64,000 nucleotides of DNA. Source: Enterococcus alishanensis (GTDB lineage Bacteria > Bacillota > Bacilli > Lactobacillales > Enterococcaceae). Shown here one piece after another: positions 24,422 to 31,948 of this stretch. Numbering within the stretch: the first letter of the stretch is position 1; the number at the start of each line of letters is the position of its first letter. Made by a program: the position numbers and the translations under genes. Below the pieces are notes generated by a model. The model did not search any database, was not told where the DNA came from, and saw nothing but the letters and a program-made list of their open reading frames with translations. The stretch lies in assembly GCF_019218635.1 (NCBI RefSeq), contig NZ_JAHUZB010000003.1, positions 186,001 through 250,000 on the forward strand, given 5' to 3'.

Positions 24422-25717
24422 GTGGATATTAGAGAATTAATTGAAGCCAATAAATTAGATTTTTATCAAGATTTACAAAAAGTAATGTCAATTGCTAGTG
24501 TTAAAGGTGCTGCCGAACCTGGAGCGCCGTTCGGTAAGGAACCAAGAGCTGTGTTGGAAATGGTCATGAATTTGGCAGCAGAGTATGGATTTTATACAAA
24601 TGTTGTTGAAGATGCGGTAGGTTATGCTCAGTGGGGCGAAGATGATTCATATATTGGCGTTGTGGGTCATTTAGACGTAGTTCCTGCTGGCGATGGGTGG
24701 AATTATCCACCGTTTGATTTAAGTTTAACAAATGGACGTTTTTATGGTCGAGGCATTCTGGATAATAAAGGACCAATTATGGCGTGTCTGTTTGGGCTGA
24801 AATTATTAAAAGAAGCTGGCTTAGTTAACCGAAAAACTTTTCGAGTTATTTTTGGTACCGATGAAGAAAGTGGTAGCAGTGATCTGCCACTTTATTTAAA
24901 ACATCAAAAGGCACCGATATTTGGTTTTACTCCAGATGGAAAGTATCCGGTTGTTTACGGTGAACGTGGTATTGTTAATTATCAAATTGAGACAGCTTTT
25001 TCAACAGATGAATTGGCATTACTAGGTGATTTTATTGGTGATCAGGCCAAAGACCATGTACCTGATGCATTAAGTCTGACAGTTAATGGTCAAGTGATCT
25101 CAGTTAGTGGAAAAAGAGCACCATCTAACGCTCCAGAGCTTGGTGAAAATGCCATTACGCTATTGGCGGAAAAATTAACGGCAGAAAAATTATTGACAGG
25201 AAAATTATTGGCTTACTTTACTTGGCTAAAAGACAGTTTGGCTGAAAAGCATCATGGCGAGGGTCTAGGATTAGCTTTTGAAGATGCAGATAGTGGAAAG
25301 CTAATGATCACCCCTTATGAACTCATCAAAACAGCTAATGGGTTGGCTTTGTCTGTAGCGATCCGTTATCCTATCTCGGTAACCGAAGAAGAAGTGACTA
25401 ACACCTTAGAGAAAAATCTTTTTGCGGATAGTCATTTAAAAGTGGTACGACGGATTAAAAGTACCCAATTTCCTAAAGCCAATAAAAATGTTCAAAAATT
25501 ATCTGAAGTTTACGAAAAAGCGACTGGTTTAGATGGGACACCTGTAACCACAACGGGTGCAACTTATGCCCGTTTCATGCCCAATATTGTTGCTTTTGGA
25601 CCTTCTTTTCCAGGTCAAAAAGGAATTGCCCATAACAAAGATGAATATATGGATGAAATTGATTTATTAAAAAACATGGAGATTTACATGGCAGCAATTG
25701 TTGCTTTGAATCAATAG
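24422..25717 (+). CDS. pepV: Dipeptidase PepV-like (M20 family)
   Basis: A 431-residue M20 metallopeptidase of the PepV/carnosinase-like group, starting with GTG after AGGAGG. The zinc ligands are visible: His83 in VGHLDVVPAGDGW, the bridging Asp114 in GRGILDNKGP, Glu148-Glu149 in GTDEESGSSD, and a late His in GIAHNKDEY. A lid domain occupies the middle. PepV cuts a broad range of dipeptides in the cytoplasm and is usually about 465-470 residues, so this copy is slightly short. Its place with aspD and gntR suggests it frees an amino acid, perhaps aspartate or glycosyl-Asn, from short peptides taken up with the substrate. A terminator follows. Confidence 0.88.
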   Translation: MDIRELIEANKLDFYQDLQKVMSIASVKGAAEPGAPFGKEPRAVLEMVMNLAAEYGFYTNVVEDAVGYAQWGEDDSYIGVVGHLDVVPAGDGWNYPPFDLSLTNGRFYGRGILDNKGPIMACLFGLKLLKEAGLVNRKTFRVIFGTDEESGSSDLPLYLKHQKAPIFGFTPDGKYPVVYGERGIVNYQIETAFSTDELALLGDFIGDQAKDHVPDALSLTVNGQVISVSGKRAPSNAPELGENAITLLAEKLTAEKLLTGKLLAYFTWLKDSLAEKHHGEGLGLAFEDADSGKLMITPYELIKTANGLALSVAIRYPISVTEEEVTNTLEKNLFADSHLKVVRRIKSTQFPKANKNVQKLSEVYEKATGLDGTPVTTTGATYARFMPNIVAFGPSFPGQKGIAHNKDEYMDEIDLLKNMEIYMAAIVALNQ

Positions 25718-25726
25718 TATTTTTAT

Positions 25727-25756
25727 GCCGCAGTTCTTATGAGCTGCGGCTTTTTT
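25727..25756 (+). terminator. Terminator after pepV
   Basis: GCCGCAG (25727-25733) pairs with CTGCGGC (25744-25750), followed by six T residues. Confidence 0.9.
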
Positions 25757-25847
25757 GTGTAGTTTGCCTTTTTGTCATTCGATTATTAGAGAATTTTCTA
25801 AAAGTTTATTTAGAAAAAAATGAAAAAATAGAATTATTTTTGTAATT

Positions 25848-25880
25848 AGTATATACAAAATAGTATATACTAACTATAAT
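25848..25880 (+). promoter_or_regulatory. GntR operator pair and promoter of the aspartylglucosaminidase-PTS operon
   Basis: AGTATATACA (25848-25857) and AGTATATACT (25862-25871) start 14 bp apart, as at 22023-22046. A perfect -10, TATAAT, lies at 25875-25880; the -35 (TATACA, 25852-25857) would fall inside the operator, so the bound regulator would cover the promoter. Confidence 0.75.
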
Positions 25881-25896
25881 AAAGACAACAACGTGA

Positions 25897-25910
25897 TGAA
25901 AGCGTTAACG
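25897..25910 (+). promoter_or_regulatory. Catabolite-responsive element (cre)
   Basis: TGAAAGCGTTAACG fits the CcpA consensus TGWAANCGNTNWCA at 13 of 14 positions. It lies just downstream of the promoter and before the ribosome site GGAAGGAG, a roadblock position. It implies repression by preferred sugars. Confidence 0.8.
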
Positions 25911-25924
25911 GAAGGAGCGAATCA

Positions 25925-26878
25925 ATGGTCTGGGGAGCAATAGCAACTTGGCGCATGGCCCACGATGGTGTGGTAAAAGCGCTGGATTTATTAGAACGAA
26001 AGCAGCATTCTGGTGATGCCGTAGAGGAATTGATTAAAACAGTGGAGGATTATCCGTATTATAAATCAGTTGGCTATGGTGGGTTACCGAATGCGGAAGG
26101 AATTTTAGAAATGGATGCCGCCTTTATGGATGGCGATAGTTTTAAAATAGGAGCAGTCGCCGGAATTACCGATGTCAGTAATCCAATTTCTGTAGCAAGA
26201 AAGCTTAGTGATGATAAATTCAATAGTTTTCGAGTTGGAGAAGGTGCCACAAGATATGCCATGACTGAAGGATTTCATCGGAAAAATATGTTGACCGAAC
26301 GAGCGCATAAAATTTGGGAAAAACGATTAAAAGAAATCCATGAAAATAATTTAAACCCTTATAATGGTCACGATACAGTTGGCGCAATCACATTAGATCA
26401 AATGGGTTCTATGACGGCTGGGACTTCAAGTTCAGGTCTGTTCATGAAAAAACCTGGTCGAGTGGGTGATTCACCATTATCTGGTTCTGGCTTTTATGTC
26501 GATAGTCAAATTGGGGGTGCTACTGCAACAGGTTTAGGGGAAGATTTAATGAAAGGCTGTTTGTCTTATGAAATTGTTCGCTTAATGGGAGAAGGTTTAT
26601 CGCCTCAAGCAGCTTGTGACAAGGCTGTATACGAGTTTCATGATAAATTAACTGCGCGTTATGGAAAAGCCGGCGCCTTTTCACTAATAGCTATGAATAA
26701 AGCTGGTGAGTGGGGAGTCGCTACCAATGTTGAATTTACTTTTAGTGTTGGCAATGATAAAGAGGCACCTCAGATTTTTATCGCCAACATGGGAGAAAAT
26801 CATACCACAAAAATAGAATCAATCACCCAAGAGTGGTTGGACGCTTACGAAAAAAGAATTAAAGCACCAATTGAATAA
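25925..26878 (+). CDS. Aspartylglucosaminidase / N4-(beta-N-acetylglucosaminyl)-L-asparaginase, cytoplasmic
   Basis: A 317-residue Ntn-hydrolase of the glycosylasparaginase group. The self-cleavage site is NGHD-TVGAITLD, with Thr151 as the nucleophile of the beta chain after processing. Substrate-site residues Arg179 and Asp182 lie in GRVGDSPLSGSG, and Thr202-Gly203 in TATGLGED. The N-terminus WGAIATWRMAHDGV is also typical. The enzyme cuts the amide between N-acetylglucosamine and asparagine, giving aspartate and 1-amino-GlcNAc, which breaks down to GlcNAc and ammonia. No signal peptide is seen, so it works in the cytoplasm, unlike many secreted or periplasmic relatives. It is first in an operon with a complete PTS; the imported substrate should therefore be a glycosyl-asparagine, probably 6-phosphorylated. 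A plain isoaspartyl peptidase is less likely given the motifs. Confidence 0.9.
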   Translation: MVWGAIATWRMAHDGVVKALDLLERKQHSGDAVEELIKTVEDYPYYKSVGYGGLPNAEGILEMDAAFMDGDSFKIGAVAGITDVSNPISVARKLSDDKFNSFRVGEGATRYAMTEGFHRKNMLTERAHKIWEKRLKEIHENNLNPYNGHDTVGAITLDQMGSMTAGTSSSGLFMKKPGRVGDSPLSGSGFYVDSQIGGATATGLGEDLMKGCLSYEIVRLMGEGLSPQAACDKAVYEFHDKLTARYGKAGAFSLIAMNKAGEWGVATNVEFTFSVGNDKEAPQIFIANMGENHTTKIESITQEWLDAYEKRIKAPIE

Positions 26879-26896
26879 TCTAGGAGGATGAAAATT

Positions 26897-27226
26897 ATGG
26901 CAACAAAACAAATTTATTTATTCTGTGATGCAGGTATGTCAACAAGTATTATGGTGAACAAAATGATGGAAGTTGTGACTAAACATAATATGCCATTGCA
27001 AATTACTGCTTTTCCCGTGGCACGAGCACAAGAAGTTGTGGATAAAGAAAAGCCAGTTGCAATTTTATTAGGTCCCCAAGTGAAATTTTTGCTAGAAAAA
27101 ACGAAAGAACAATTTAGTCCTCAAGGCATTCCTGTAGCTGCGATTGAACCAGAAATTTATGGAATGATGGATGGCGAAAAAGCATTAAAAGAAGCTTTAA
27201 AATTAATCAAGCAAAATAAAAAGTAG
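26897..27226 (+). CDS. PTS system lactose/cellobiose-family IIB component
   Basis: A 109-residue IIB protein with the phospho-cysteine loop LFCDAGMSTSIMV (Cys10). It takes phosphate from IIA and passes it to the sugar bound by IIC. Start chosen at ATG 26897 because TAGGAGG lies 9 bp before it; the ATG at 26888 abuts that site. It belongs to the chitobiose/cellobiose IIB fold group, which agrees with a GlcNAc-containing substrate. The gene lies between the aspartylglucosaminidase and IIC genes. Confidence 0.93.
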   Translation: MATKQIYLFCDAGMSTSIMVNKMMEVVTKHNMPLQITAFPVARAQEVVDKEKPVAILLGPQVKFLLEKTKEQFSPQGIPVAAIEPEIYGMMDGEKALKEALKLIKQNKK

Positions 27227-27245
27227 GATGGAGTGAAAAAGTAAC

Positions 27246-28601
27246 ATGCAGAAATTTTTAGGTTGGTTAGAAAGAGTCTTGACACCGATGGCTAAAGTTA
27301 TTGGCGAAAATAAATATTTAGTAGCTATTCGAGACGGTTTCTTATTATCTACCCCATTGTTAATTGTGGGATCAGTATTCTTGCTGTTAGCCAATTTCCC
27401 ATTACCAAATTGGGACACTTGGATGTCGAATATTTTAGGGGACAATTGGGCAATAATGATGTCGGTTCCAGCTAGTGCCAGCTTTGATGTGATGACGATT
27501 CTAGCCGTAGTCGGGATTGCTTATAGTTTAGGCCGTCAATTTAAAGTAGATGCAATGCAAGCTGGTATTATTGCTTTAGTTTCTTTCTTTATTTTGACAC
27601 CGTATACGACTTTATTTACTCCTGAAAATAGTACGGCAGTTTATGAAGTGACTAGCTTGCCTTTAAAATGGATGGGTTCTAGCGGTCTATTCTTAGGCAT
27701 GATCGTGGCATTGATTTCAACTAGACTATTTGTTTTTATTTTAAATAAAGGCTGGACGATTAAGATGCCTGAAGGGGTACCGCCAACCGTTGTTAAATCT
27801 TTTGAAGCTTTAATTCCAAGTTTTGTTGTTGTCTTTATTATGTTTATTATTAACTGGTTGGTTTCATTGACTTCATTTGGTAATTTACAAGATGTCATTT
27901 TCCAATTTTTACAAACACCATTATTAAGCTTAGGAAATACTCTAGGCGCCATGATCATCGCTTATATTTTCTTACACTTCTTCTGGTTCTTTGGGATCAA
28001 CGGAAGCAGTGTCGTTGGCGCAGTATTCAATCCAGTTTTACGGGCTTTATCAGTTGAAAATTTACAAGCTTTTAAAGATGGACACGAAATTCCAAATATT
28101 ATTACTGGTCAATTTCAAGATATGTTTGCTACTTTTGGTGGAGCCGGTTCGACCTTATCATTGATTCTAGTAATGGTAATTTTCTGTAAGAGTCAACGAA
28201 TCAAAAAATTATCTCAATTGTCATTAGTGCCAGGTATTTTTGGGATTAATGAACCGATTATTTTTGGTTTACCAATTGTCTTAAATCCACTTATTTTAAT
28301 TCCTTTTGCTTTAGTACCGACGATTAATATTATTATCTCTTACTTTGCGATGGATTGGGGCTTGGTTCCTTTAACTAATGGGATTCAGTTACCATGGACA
28401 ACACCACCAATTATTTCTGGTTTCTTAGTTAGTGGTTGGCAAGGAGCAGTATTACAGGCATTATTATTTGTTTTAGGAATGTTTATTTATTATCCATTTA
28501 TTAAAGTGATGGATGATCAATATTTGCGTGAAGAACGAGAAGCTGTCGAAGAAGAATCAGAAGAAATTGACTTTGATGATTTTGATTTTGACGACATTTA
28601 A
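27246..28601 (+). CDS. PTS system lactose/cellobiose-family IIC component
   Basis: A 451-residue integral membrane permease with about ten hydrophobic segments and the family signatures HFFWFFGINGSSVVG and PGIFGINEPIIFGLPIVLNP. It binds and moves the sugar, which is phosphorylated on passage. An unusual acidic tail closes the protein: EEREAVEEESEEIDFDDFDFDDI-like, over 20 residues rich in Glu, Asp and Phe, probably cytoplasmic. Relatives of the cellobiose/chitobiose group handle beta-glycosides, including N-acetylated ones. GGATGGAGTG lies before the ATG. Substrate assignment to glycosyl-asparagine is from operon context. Confidence 0.93.
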   Translation: MQKFLGWLERVLTPMAKVIGENKYLVAIRDGFLLSTPLLIVGSVFLLLANFPLPNWDTWMSNILGDNWAIMMSVPASASFDVMTILAVVGIAYSLGRQFKVDAMQAGIIALVSFFILTPYTTLFTPENSTAVYEVTSLPLKWMGSSGLFLGMIVALISTRLFVFILNKGWTIKMPEGVPPTVVKSFEALIPSFVVVFIMFIINWLVSLTSFGNLQDVIFQFLQTPLLSLGNTLGAMIIAYIFLHFFWFFGINGSSVVGAVFNPVLRALSVENLQAFKDGHEIPNIITGQFQDMFATFGGAGSTLSLILVMVIFCKSQRIKKLSQLSLVPGIFGINEPIIFGLPIVLNPLILIPFALVPTINIIISYFAMDWGLVPLTNGIQLPWTTPPIISGFLVSGWQGAVLQALLFVLGMFIYYPFIKVMDDQYLREEREAVEEESEEIDFDDFDFDDI

Positions 28602-28610
28602 GAGGTAAAA

Positions 28611-29132
28611 ATGATGAAAAAAATTATTTTAGTATTGAACCATGTACAGGCAGGTATGGGAAGCGATGAGCATGCTGATTTAGCTCCAGGTGGGAAAAAA
28701 GCCCCTTTAGGACCAGGCCAAACTTTAACTCCTTATTTGAAAGAGCATGATAGCGAAATTATTGCGACTTTATATTGCGGTGACCAGTATTATCTGGCAC
28801 ATCCAGAAGAAGTAACTAAAAAATTTATTGGTTTTGCTAAGAAATTTGGTGCGGAGGCTGTGTTAGTGGGACCAGCGATGCATTATCCAAATTTTGGTGA
28901 AATGGCCGGTGCTTTAACAAAATCGTTTAATGATTACGGCATTCCAGCTATTTCTTCAATGTCGGTGGAAAATCCGGCGACAGAAGTGTATAAAGATCAA
29001 GAACCAATTGTAAAAATGCCAAAAAAAGGCGGGATTGGTTTAAACGATTCATTTAAAAATATGGCTTTGTTAGTTTCGGAAAAAGCTAAAGGTAATGATA
29101 CGACGGAATTAGAAAAAGAGATTTGTTTTTAG
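28611..29132 (+). CDS. GrdB-like protein (N-terminal part of glycine/sarcosine/betaine reductase component B)
   Basis: A 173-residue protein resembling the first part of GrdB-type reductase subunits: KKIILVLNHVQAGMGSDEHAD at the start, IATLYCGDQYYL with a conserved Cys, AVLVGPAMHYPNFGEMAGALT, then IPAISSMSVENPATEVYKD. Full GrdB is about 430 residues and carries its selenocysteine in the C-terminal part, which is entirely missing here. The stop is TAG, not TGA, and IIA starts 15 bp later, so no selenocysteine read-through is involved. It lies between PTS IIC and IIA, so it is bound to the sugar pathway. Its reaction is unknown; reductive chemistry like true glycine reductase is doubtful without the selenol site. 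Family match is confident, function is not. Confidence 0.75.
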   Translation: MMKKIILVLNHVQAGMGSDEHADLAPGGKKAPLGPGQTLTPYLKEHDSEIIATLYCGDQYYLAHPEEVTKKFIGFAKKFGAEAVLVGPAMHYPNFGEMAGALTKSFNDYGIPAISSMSVENPATEVYKDQEPIVKMPKKGGIGLNDSFKNMALLVSEKAKGNDTTELEKEICF

Positions 29133-29147
29133 AAAAGAGGATTACAG

Positions 29148-29465
29148 ATGAATGATGAACAATTACAAGTAGTCATGGGATTAATCATGAACGCTGGTAA
29201 TGCTAAAGCAGAAGCTGTTGCCGCATTAACAGCAGCTAAAGAAGGTAATTTCATTTTGGCAGAAGAAAAAATGATAGCGGCAAATGAAGCATTAGTTGAA
29301 GCCCACAATGTTCAAACGGGTTTACTAACCGCTGAAGCTAGCGGCGACCACACAACAGTAACTTTATTAATGGTTCACAGTCAAGATCATTTAATGAATG
29401 CTATTTCTTATTTAGGTTTGACGCAAGAATTGATTGATTTGTACCACCGCTTAGATAGTAAATAA
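29148..29465 (+). CDS. PTS system lactose/cellobiose-family IIA component
   Basis: A 105-residue all-helical IIA protein. The phospho-histidine His77 lies in LLMVHSQDHLMNA, the same VH-x-QDHLM motif as LacF/CelC/ChbA, with the conserved Gln-Asp that organises the trimer metal. It accepts phosphate from HPr and passes it to IIB Cys10. It is last in the operon; a strong terminator follows. With IIB and IIC this makes a complete transporter. Confidence 0.93.
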   Translation: MNDEQLQVVMGLIMNAGNAKAEAVAALTAAKEGNFILAEEKMIAANEALVEAHNVQTGLLTAEASGDHTTVTLLMVHSQDHLMNAISYLGLTQELIDLYHRLDSK

Positions 29466-29466
29466 T

Positions 29467-29501
29467 AAAAATTGCCTTGCCGCTTTGGCAAGGCAATTTT
29501 T
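29467..29501. terminator. Strong bidirectional terminator
   Basis: AAAAATTGCCTTGCC pairs perfectly with GGCAAGGCAATTTTT around GCTTT (15-bp stem). It ends the PTS operon and the convergent hydrolase gene, whose stop codon touches it. Confidence 0.95.
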
Positions 29502-30195
29502 ATGCTTTGTTTAACCATGTCGATAAAAATTGTAACTGTTCCTCGGTATGGAACCAATGTTCGCCGCCAGGCATTACTGTTAGTTGACAGTGATATTTTT
29601 CTGCGAAGGTCCTGATTTCAGCTAGACTAGTTAAGTTGTCATTTTCGCCAAACATAATTTTTGTGGGAATTTGCCAGTTGGTTACAGGATGTGTTCTTGT
29701 ATAAGTAAGATATTGCCACGACAAGGTTTGACCGAAATCAGTTTCAATTAGTTGCTCCTGCTCTAATTGGACTTCACTGACTTGGGCCCACGACATCATC
29801 TTTGTTATCAATTTTTCCATATCAACAACTGGTGAAACTAATAAACAATGATCGAGTTCTATATCAGCAAAAGCCAGCAAACTAAACCAAGCAGAAATAC
29901 TGTTAGCATATAAAGCAATGGTGGTCCAATTTTGTTTTAAGGTTTGATACAAATTTTTAAGCTCAGGTATGACTTCCCAAGGGACAAATTTTTCTGAACT
30001 ATTTTTTCGGGTGCCATGTTCTGGTAGGTCATATGCGACCACTTGCCACCCTTTTGTAGTTAATATTTTTGCGGCAAATGCTGCTTCTTCTTGATTGCCA
30101 TTTTGACCATGGAGATAGAGATAGACTTTTTCAGAAGTCTCACCATAGATAGTGATTGAAATAGAATTAAGCGTATTATGTTGGATTTTCATCAT
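29500..30195 (-). CDS. Alpha/beta-fold hydrolase
   Basis: A 231-residue alpha/beta hydrolase. The oxyanion loop is LHGQNGN (28-34), and the nucleophile is probably Ser99 in YANSISAWF, a variant elbow (N-x-S-x-S type) rather than GxSxG. Asp186 in FGENDNL and His213 in GGEHWFH complete the triad. The cytoplasmic enzyme may be an esterase or lipase-like hydrolase; substrate unknown. It is convergent with the PTS operon and shares only the terminator, so no functional link is implied. Confidence 0.75.
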   Translation of the reverse strand: MMKIQHNTLNSISITIYGETSEKVYLYLHGQNGNQEEAAFAAKILTTKGWQVVAYDLPEHGTRKNSSEKFVPWEVIPELKNLYQTLKQNWTTIALYANSISAWFSLLAFADIELDHCLLVSPVVDMEKLITKMMSWAQVSEVQLEQEQLIETDFGQTLSWQYLTYTRTHPVTNWQIPTKIMFGENDNLTSLAEIRTFAEKYHCQLTVMPGGEHWFHTEEQLQFLSTWLNKA

Positions 30196-30365
30196 TTTCT
30201 CCTTTATTTTTTTCAGTATATCATTTTTTTCTATGAGAAGAAAAATTTGATTGTTTTTTGGCGAAATATTAGGTTGTTATTTTTGTACTTTGATATTTTG
30301 CGTGTTACCGTTAAAAGGTGATGAAAAAACAAATTAGACATTTAAATTCAGGAGGAATGAGACAC

Positions 30366-31823
30366 ATGACAAAACATCAACTACCGTCAGTCGAAACTCG
30401 TCTTTATATCAATGGAGAATGGGTCGAAGGCTCAAAAGAAAAGATCCCTGTAACAAATCCAGCAACTGGCGACGTTTTAACTGAAATTCATCAAGGGGCT
30501 GAAGCTGAAACAGAAGCAGCTATTGCTGCAGCGAAAAAAGCTTTTCCAACTTGGTCGGAATTACCAGTTACTGAAAGAGCCGCTTATATGAATAAATTGG
30601 CTGACTTGATTGAAGAAGATACAAATCGTTTGGCAACTATCATGACTTTAGAACAAGGAAAACCACTTACCCAAGCTGCTGGTGAAATTAAAAGTAATGT
30701 AGAAAATTTACGCTGGAATGCTGCTCAGGCACAACGGGTTTTCGGAGAAATTATTCCATCACCACCAACAAATCAATGGCAAGTGCGCAAGCAACCAGTT
30801 GGTGTAGTGGGCGCAATTACTCCGTGGAATTTTCCTTCCAACATGATTATTCGCAAGATTGCACCAGGTATTGCAGTAGGTTGTACAATTGTTTTAAAAC
30901 CTGCTAAAGAAACCCCATTATCTGCCTTAGCTTTAATGGAGTTATTTGAAAAAGCAGAATTTCCTGCTGGTGTAGTAAATATCGTTTTAGGAGATGCGAA
31001 ACCAATCGGAAAAGTATTGTCAGAGTCTGAAGATGTGGCGAAAATTACTTTTACTGGTTCAACAAATGTCGGTAAAATTTTAAACCAACAAGCTTCTGAT
31101 TCACTGAAAAAAGTTTCTTTGGAATTGGGCGGACATGCGCCATATATTATTTTTCCAGATGCCGATTTGGAATTAGCCGTGGATACCTTAATTACGACAA
31201 AATTTAGAAATAATGGTCAAGTTTGTGTCTCGCCAAATCGTATTTTTGTTCATCAAGATGTGAAGGAAGAAGTTACACATTTATTAGTGGAAAAAATCCA
31301 AGAAGTTACGGTTGGTGATGGCATGGATGATCCAACTACGGGTCCTCTAATCAATCAAGCAGGTCTAGATAAAGTTGTCGCCCAATTAAAAGATGCCACA
31401 GAAAAAGGCGCAAAAGTTTTATTCGGTGGTCAGCAATTAACTGAGGGCGAATATCAAAACGGCTTTTTCTTCCAACCAACTGTTTTGGATGAAGTTACAA
31501 CTGATATGGATATTTATTATGAAGAAACTTTTGGTCCAGTCATTCCTTTAATTACTTTTGAAGATGAGGACGAAGTAATTAAAGCAGCTAATGATACAGA
31601 ATTTGGTTTGGCAAGCTATTTCTTTGCTAACAATATTCAAACCATTGACAAAGTCAGTCGTGGATTGGATTACGGCATGGTAGGAGTAAACGATACAGCT
31701 ATCTCTAATTCTGCCACACCGTTTGGTGGCATGAAGCATTCTGGCTTTGGTCGAGAAAATGGAATATACGGTGTCGAAGAATATGTAGAAGTCAAATTTG
31801 TAAATATTCGCACAGCTAAATAG
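30366..31823 (+). CDS. gabD: Succinate-semialdehyde dehydrogenase-type aldehyde dehydrogenase
   Basis: A 485-residue aldehyde dehydrogenase. It has the cofactor-binding GAITPWNFPSN motif and FTGSTNVGK, the general base Glu253 in ELGGHAP, and the catalytic Cys287 in NNGQVCVSPNR. The last motif and MVGVNDTAISNSATPFGGMKHSGFGRE near the end fit the GabD/SSADH branch, which oxidises succinate semialdehyde or a related omega-carboxy aldehyde to the acid. Start chosen at ATG 30366, with AGGAGG 9 bp before; an earlier GTG at 30318 lies upstream of that site. No gabT or glutamate decarboxylase gene is adjacent, so the physiological aldehyde is open. Confidence 0.88.
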   Translation: MTKHQLPSVETRLYINGEWVEGSKEKIPVTNPATGDVLTEIHQGAEAETEAAIAAAKKAFPTWSELPVTERAAYMNKLADLIEEDTNRLATIMTLEQGKPLTQAAGEIKSNVENLRWNAAQAQRVFGEIIPSPPTNQWQVRKQPVGVVGAITPWNFPSNMIIRKIAPGIAVGCTIVLKPAKETPLSALALMELFEKAEFPAGVVNIVLGDAKPIGKVLSESEDVAKITFTGSTNVGKILNQQASDSLKKVSLELGGHAPYIIFPDADLELAVDTLITTKFRNNGQVCVSPNRIFVHQDVKEEVTHLLVEKIQEVTVGDGMDDPTTGPLINQAGLDKVVAQLKDATEKGAKVLFGGQQLTEGEYQNGFFFQPTVLDEVTTDMDIYYEETFGPVIPLITFEDEDEVIKAANDTEFGLASYFFANNIQTIDKVSRGLDYGMVGVNDTAISNSATPFGGMKHSGFGRENGIYGVEEYVEVKFVNIRTAK

Positions 31824-31836
31824 GAAAATCACCAGC

Positions 31837-31870
31837 ACACGAATTCTTGAAAAAGGATTCGTGTTTTTTT
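31837..31870 (+). terminator. Terminator after aldehyde dehydrogenase gene
   Basis: ACACGAAT (31837-31844) pairs with ATTCGTGT (31857-31864), followed by a T run. Confidence 0.85.
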
Positions 31871-31948
31871 GATTTTTACTTATTTTCAGAATATTTAATC
31901 ATTAATTGTGCTAAAATAAAAGAAAATTCAAAAAAATGGAGGTTACTT

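Noticed and set aside
28611-29147. Possible selenocysteine read-through of the GrdB-like gene
   Set aside because: The stop is TAG, not TGA, the frame is not continued by GrdB-like sequence, and the IIA gene begins 15 bp later with its own ribosome site.
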